This document shows, piece by piece, positions 61,080 to 64,000 of a DNA stretch of 64,000 nt. A program made the position numbers and the translations under genes. Numbering within the stretch: position 1 is the first letter of the stretch; every line of letters begins with the position of its first letter. The notes beneath the pieces were generated by a model. The model had not been told where the DNA came from. It was given only the letters and a program-made list of their open reading frames with translations, and searched no databases. The stretch comes from Pseudoalteromonas sp. '520P1 No. 423' (GTDB lineage Bacteria > Pseudomonadota > Gammaproteobacteria > Enterobacterales > Alteromonadaceae): the NCBI RefSeq assembly GCF_001269985.1, contig NZ_BBZB01000002.1, positions 620,001 through 684,000 on the forward strand, read 5' to 3'.

Positions 61080-61320
61080 AGCACAAATTATAGTAATATT
61101 AATCTGAATTCATGCTCCACAGAGAGGTTGTATTGTACGCGGAGATTTGCTTACAAGGATGTAAGTAGTAGAGTAATTCAGGAGCAATTACCGATAATCC
61201 CCGCAGGTTTAAATTAGATGAATGGTTAATAAAGGGTGAGCATTTAATCATTTATGCTGTTATTAAAAAGTGCGGGAGTGTCCATCTCATCACCCATAAA
61301 ATTTAGCCATCTAAAGGTTA
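61080..61320. repeat. candidate interspersed repeat with internal hairpin
   Basis: A non-coding block within the gene-free 60917-61569 stretch. It holds a hairpin CTTACA-AGGA-TGTAAG (61150-61165), the segment GGAGCAATTACCGATAATCC and TCCCCGCAGG (61198-61207), whose reverse complement starts the candidate repeat at 57.8 kb. Its composition differs from its AT-rich surroundings. I read it as a decayed copy of a dispersed repeat, on limited evidence. Confidence 0.3.
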
Positions 61321-61569
61321 ATGAACTAAGCTTAAATAGTTAGTTCATTTTCATTGTGGGTGAGTAGTGGCTAAAAGGCTTGACTTATATTCTAGATGCG
61401 ACATGGATAACCCTCTTATATCTTATAAAGAACAATCATGGGAAGGAATTAAACACAGGGAATTAAAAATCATCAAAGAATAGACAATAAAAAATTCATA
61501 AATAGGCACTCATAAAATTCAGTTATTTACAATAACAGTTTAAAATCAATAAAAACAACCACTTAATTT

Positions 61570-64000
61570 CTAGTCGCCTATAGGTTTACTCACCCTATCT
61601 AGCAAATACACAATTGATTGATAGGGGATGTCACTGGCTTTAGTTAAACCAATTTCGCAAGTTCGGCTGTTTGAAAAGCCCTCTGTTATGCAAGTTTTGT
61701 TGTTATGGGATTTGTTATGGGGGTTGTTATTGAAATGATGAATTTGCGGTTTTAGGGTTTTTAAAGCACTTTCGTTAAGAGCGGGTTCAAAAAAGCCTTT
61801 ATCCCCTGCAAAACCACAACATGCAATATCGCTAGGAATGAGCACTTCACTGGCACAGGCTTTGGCTATATTTATCAGGTTATGTTCAATGTTTTGGCGT
61901 TTACTGCTACAGGTCACATGCAAAGTGATTGGTTGTGTTTGTGGCGTAATAGTTAAAGTATTTAATACGTTTTGATTGATAAATTCAGCTGTTTCATACA
62001 CTTTAAACTCACCTTTATCTGAGTTATTCAGTGTCAAAGCACAAGGGCTGGCATCCATGATGACGGGTATTGAATTATCTTGGTTTAATGATTTTATTAA
62101 AGTGATAAGTTCATTAGCTTTTGTATTTGCGCTATGGGTATCACCTTTACTTTGCCACGGCATACCACAGCAGAGGTTATTAATAGCAGGGGGGATTAAT
62201 ACTTCAAAATTGGCTTTGTTTAAAATCGAAGATATGACTTCAAATAAAGGACGTTGATCGGCTGCACTTTTATCTGGCGCAAAAGTTCTGCCACCGCAGC
62301 TCGGAATATAAATTACCTTTTTTTTCTGCGTGGTAAATGCGTGCTTGGTTGCGCTTATTTTTTTTTCGCCTTTAGGCCAAGCAGGATAATATAAAGGAAT
62401 GCGGTTGTTACTAATGGTATTTAAAACTATAAAAGACTTCTCTAATATGGGTGTTGGTAACGCAGCGCTCAGTGCTGCCACTGAAGATAAACCCATTTTT
62501 GCAGTAGAAAGTGTTTTATCTAAATGGGTTGCTGCAAAATGAGAAAGTTTTAATGCGGTTTTACTATCGTTTAATTTATTTGCGTGTAACGACTTTATAA
62601 ACTCGCCAGTATTAATACCAACAGGGCATTTTAAACCACATAACCCTGTTGTTGCGCATGAGTCAATGGCTAGCTTTTGATAATCTTGTTGTAAGGTATC
62701 TAGTTTTTGTTTTATAGCAACATCAACATCACTGTGATTTAGCTTATTTTCAAGTTCAACGATACGTCGCCAAACGCTGATCCTTTGTCTAGGCGTGAGT
62801 GTATATTCATTTGATGGGCAAACGGATTCACAAAAACCACACTCTACACATTTATCTATTATATCATCTGCAGGTGGCAGTGTTTTTAGGTTTTCTAAAT
62901 GTATGTTTTTATTATCACTTATTAAAACATCAGGGTTTAATATGCCATTGGGATCAAAAGCCTGTTTTACCTGTTGCATTAACTTATAAGCATCAGTGCC
63001 CCATTCTAATTCAACAAATGGCGCCATATTTCGCCCTGTGCCATGTTCCGCTTTTAATGCACCTTTAAACTCAATAGCAACAAGTTGTGAGACTTCTTGC
63101 ATAAATGCACTGTATCTATCGGTTTGGCTTTGCTCGTTGAATGATTGAGTGAAAACAAAATGTAAATTGCCATCTAATGCATGACCAAAAATAATGGCTT
63201 CATTATATTGATATTTTTTAAATAAACTTTGTAATGCTTTTACACCTAAAGCGAGCTTTTCGATAGGAAAGGTCACATCTTCAATTATAACTGTAGTGCC
63301 TTTTTGCCTAACAGCACCTACTGCAGGAAAGGTTGCTTTGCGTATTTGCCAAAGTTCGCTACTTATTTGCTGATCTTTAGTAAATGCAACTTTGGCTTGT
63401 ATATTAGCCTGTAACTTTGCAATTAAATTTTGGCATTGTTGGTGAATGATTGCTAATTCATCAGCATTTTTAGCATGTACCTCAATCAGTAAAGCGGCTG
63501 AATTTTCGGTTAGTTGTGTATTTTGGGTGTCTGGATTTTGATTTAAACATTGCTGCATTAACGGTTTATTTGCAACACTATTGAGTGCTCTAAAATCAAG
63601 TAACTCAAGTGCCGTCACATTTAAATTAGCAAGCTCTGGTACTAAATTGCAGGCTAAATTTAAATCATCAAAAATATAAAAGCCGGTTATTTTATGTTGG
63701 TGATCATCAACCGTATGATAAGTAATATCGGCGATAAAACCTAAAGTACCTTCACTGCCTATCATTAAATGTTTAATGACATCGATAGGGTGTTGAAAAT
63801 CTAGCAATGAATTAATACCGTAGCCACAGGTGTTTTTATAACGATATTTTTGTTTAATTAGCTCTGCTATTTCAGGATTATTTTGTACGCTTAACAATAA
63901 CTGCGAAATTTGATTTATTAACTGCGGCTGGTTATTTAAAAAGTGATTACAACTGTGTTGGTCTGATGTATCAAGCTCTGTCCCATCGGCAAAAATAATC
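61570..64000 (-). CDS. FAD/Fe-S D-2-hydroxyacid dehydrogenase, Dld-II/YdiJ type (partial)
   Basis: The gene is open to the right window edge, so only the last ~810 residues are seen. First comes the end of the FAD-binding domain and the FAD-linked oxidase C-terminal domain (YKNTCGYGINSLLDF, LMIGSEGTLGFIADITY, IIFGHALDGNLHFVFTQ, EHGTGRNMAPFVELEWG). Two ferredoxin-like motifs follow (CVECGFCESVCPSNEY, CATTGLCGLKCPVG), then two CCG-type cysteine domains (PSCGGRTFAP, NNLCCGMPW, IACCGFAGDKGFF). This order fits the D-lactate dehydrogenase Dld-II of Shewanella; E. coli YdiJ is similar but longer. It would feed electrons to quinones from D-lactate or a related D-2-hydroxyacid. Confidence 0.78.
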   Translation of the reverse strand, partial: IIFADGTELDTSDQHSCNHFLNNQPQLINQISQLLLSVQNNPEIAELIKQKYRYKNTCGYGINSLLDFQHPIDVIKHLMIGSEGTLGFIADITYHTVDDHQHKITGFYIFDDLNLACNLVPELANLNVTALELLDFRALNSVANKPLMQQCLNQNPDTQNTQLTENSAALLIEVHAKNADELAIIHQQCQNLIAKLQANIQAKVAFTKDQQISSELWQIRKATFPAVGAVRQKGTTVIIEDVTFPIEKLALGVKALQSLFKKYQYNEAIIFGHALDGNLHFVFTQSFNEQSQTDRYSAFMQEVSQLVAIEFKGALKAEHGTGRNMAPFVELEWGTDAYKLMQQVKQAFDPNGILNPDVLISDNKNIHLENLKTLPPADDIIDKCVECGFCESVCPSNEYTLTPRQRISVWRRIVELENKLNHSDVDVAIKQKLDTLQQDYQKLAIDSCATTGLCGLKCPVGINTGEFIKSLHANKLNDSKTALKLSHFAATHLDKTLSTAKMGLSSVAALSAALPTPILEKSFIVLNTISNNRIPLYYPAWPKGEKKISATKHAFTTQKKKVIYIPSCGGRTFAPDKSAADQRPLFEVISSILNKANFEVLIPPAINNLCCGMPWQSKGDTHSANTKANELITLIKSLNQDNSIPVIMDASPCALTLNNSDKGEFKVYETAEFINQNVLNTLTITPQTQPITLHVTCSSKRQNIEHNLINIAKACASEVLIPSDIACCGFAGDKGFFEPALNESALKTLKPQIHHFNNNPHNKSHNNKTCITEGFSNSRTCEIGLTKASDIPYQSIVYLLDRVSKPIGD

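Noticed and set aside
1..64000. CRISPR arrays, tRNA, rRNA or tmRNA genes
   Set aside because: No regularly spaced direct repeats, and no cloverleaf or rRNA-like sequence was recognised on either strand; the only repeated hairpins are the REP family and the Hsp20 leaders.

Overview
The window is chromosomal DNA from a low-G+C (roughly one third by eye) gammaproteobacterium, most likely a marine member of the Alteromonadales (Pseudoalteromonas/Colwellia-like). This rests on gene content: RstAB with MipA and a DUF3019 protein, YdbH-YnbE-YdbL, a HelD-type helicase, a PA4780-type RIO kinase, NagZ/AnmK and a Dld-II-type dehydrogenase. There are no rRNA or tRNA genes, no CRISPR array and no complete prophage.

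Layout. 0-4.5 kb: small membrane protein; YfbK-like von Willebrand lipoprotein with an ECF sigma factor and a membrane partner; lipoate ligase relative. 4.9-8.2 kb: mipA-DUF3019-rstA-rstB operon preceded by RstA-box-like sites. 8.3-15 kb: YjeH-like exporter with a divergent Lrp regulator, a dead mepA, BenE-like transporter with a divergent SutR-like regulator and paired palindromic operators, HxlR/YciI divergent pair, sulfatase. 15.3-16.1 kb: a complete REP-associated tyrosine transposase (RAYT) element. 16.1-20.9 kb: glutamine-synthetase-like ligase, aldehyde dehydrogenase, iron alcohol dehydrogenase and class I amidotransferase, which together fit gamma-glutamylation-based use of an amino alcohol. 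20.9-30.6 kb: thioredoxin-like protein, tiny four-cysteine secreted peptide, TonB-C-like secreted protein, a three-gene MacB/FtsX-type export system and a convergent giant hybrid sensor with a run of ten G in its coding strand. 30.6-33.1 kb: MocR regulator and EamA transporter. 33.1-34.1 kb: decayed feoAB. 34.3-37.9 kb: ydbH-ynbE-ydbL and a DUF1697 gene. 37.9-46.3 kb: pseudogenes, three REP hairpins, GreA-like factor, fdxA, FAD oxidoreductase, GNAT, HelD, TlpA-like protein, dead solute-binding protein. 46.3-51.6 kb: RIO kinase, two tandem Hsp20 genes each behind a ROSE-like RNA thermometer, GH3/NagZ divergent from anmK. 51.7-56.8 kb: dead secreted protease, peptide deformylase, P-loop kinase, DJ-1/LysR pair, class V aminotransferase. 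56.8-61.5 kb: debris-rich stretch with a dead permease, an IS110 remnant, candidate interspersed repeats, small unknown genes and an orphan RNase E-type S1 domain with a membrane tail. 61.6-64 kb: a FAD/Fe-S dehydrogenase running off the right edge.

Two themes stand out. First, there is a family of GGGGTCGGAGT inverted repeats at five sites, one of which carries the RAYT; the variable base in the arms changes together on both sides. Second, there are many broken genes (mepA, feoA, feoB, an esterase, a solute-binding protein, a protease, a permease, a small unknown gene and IS remnants), which suggests a genome under ongoing decay. The best candidate for an undescribed system is the Cys-rich peptide plus MacB-like exporter locus at 20.9-26.4 kb.
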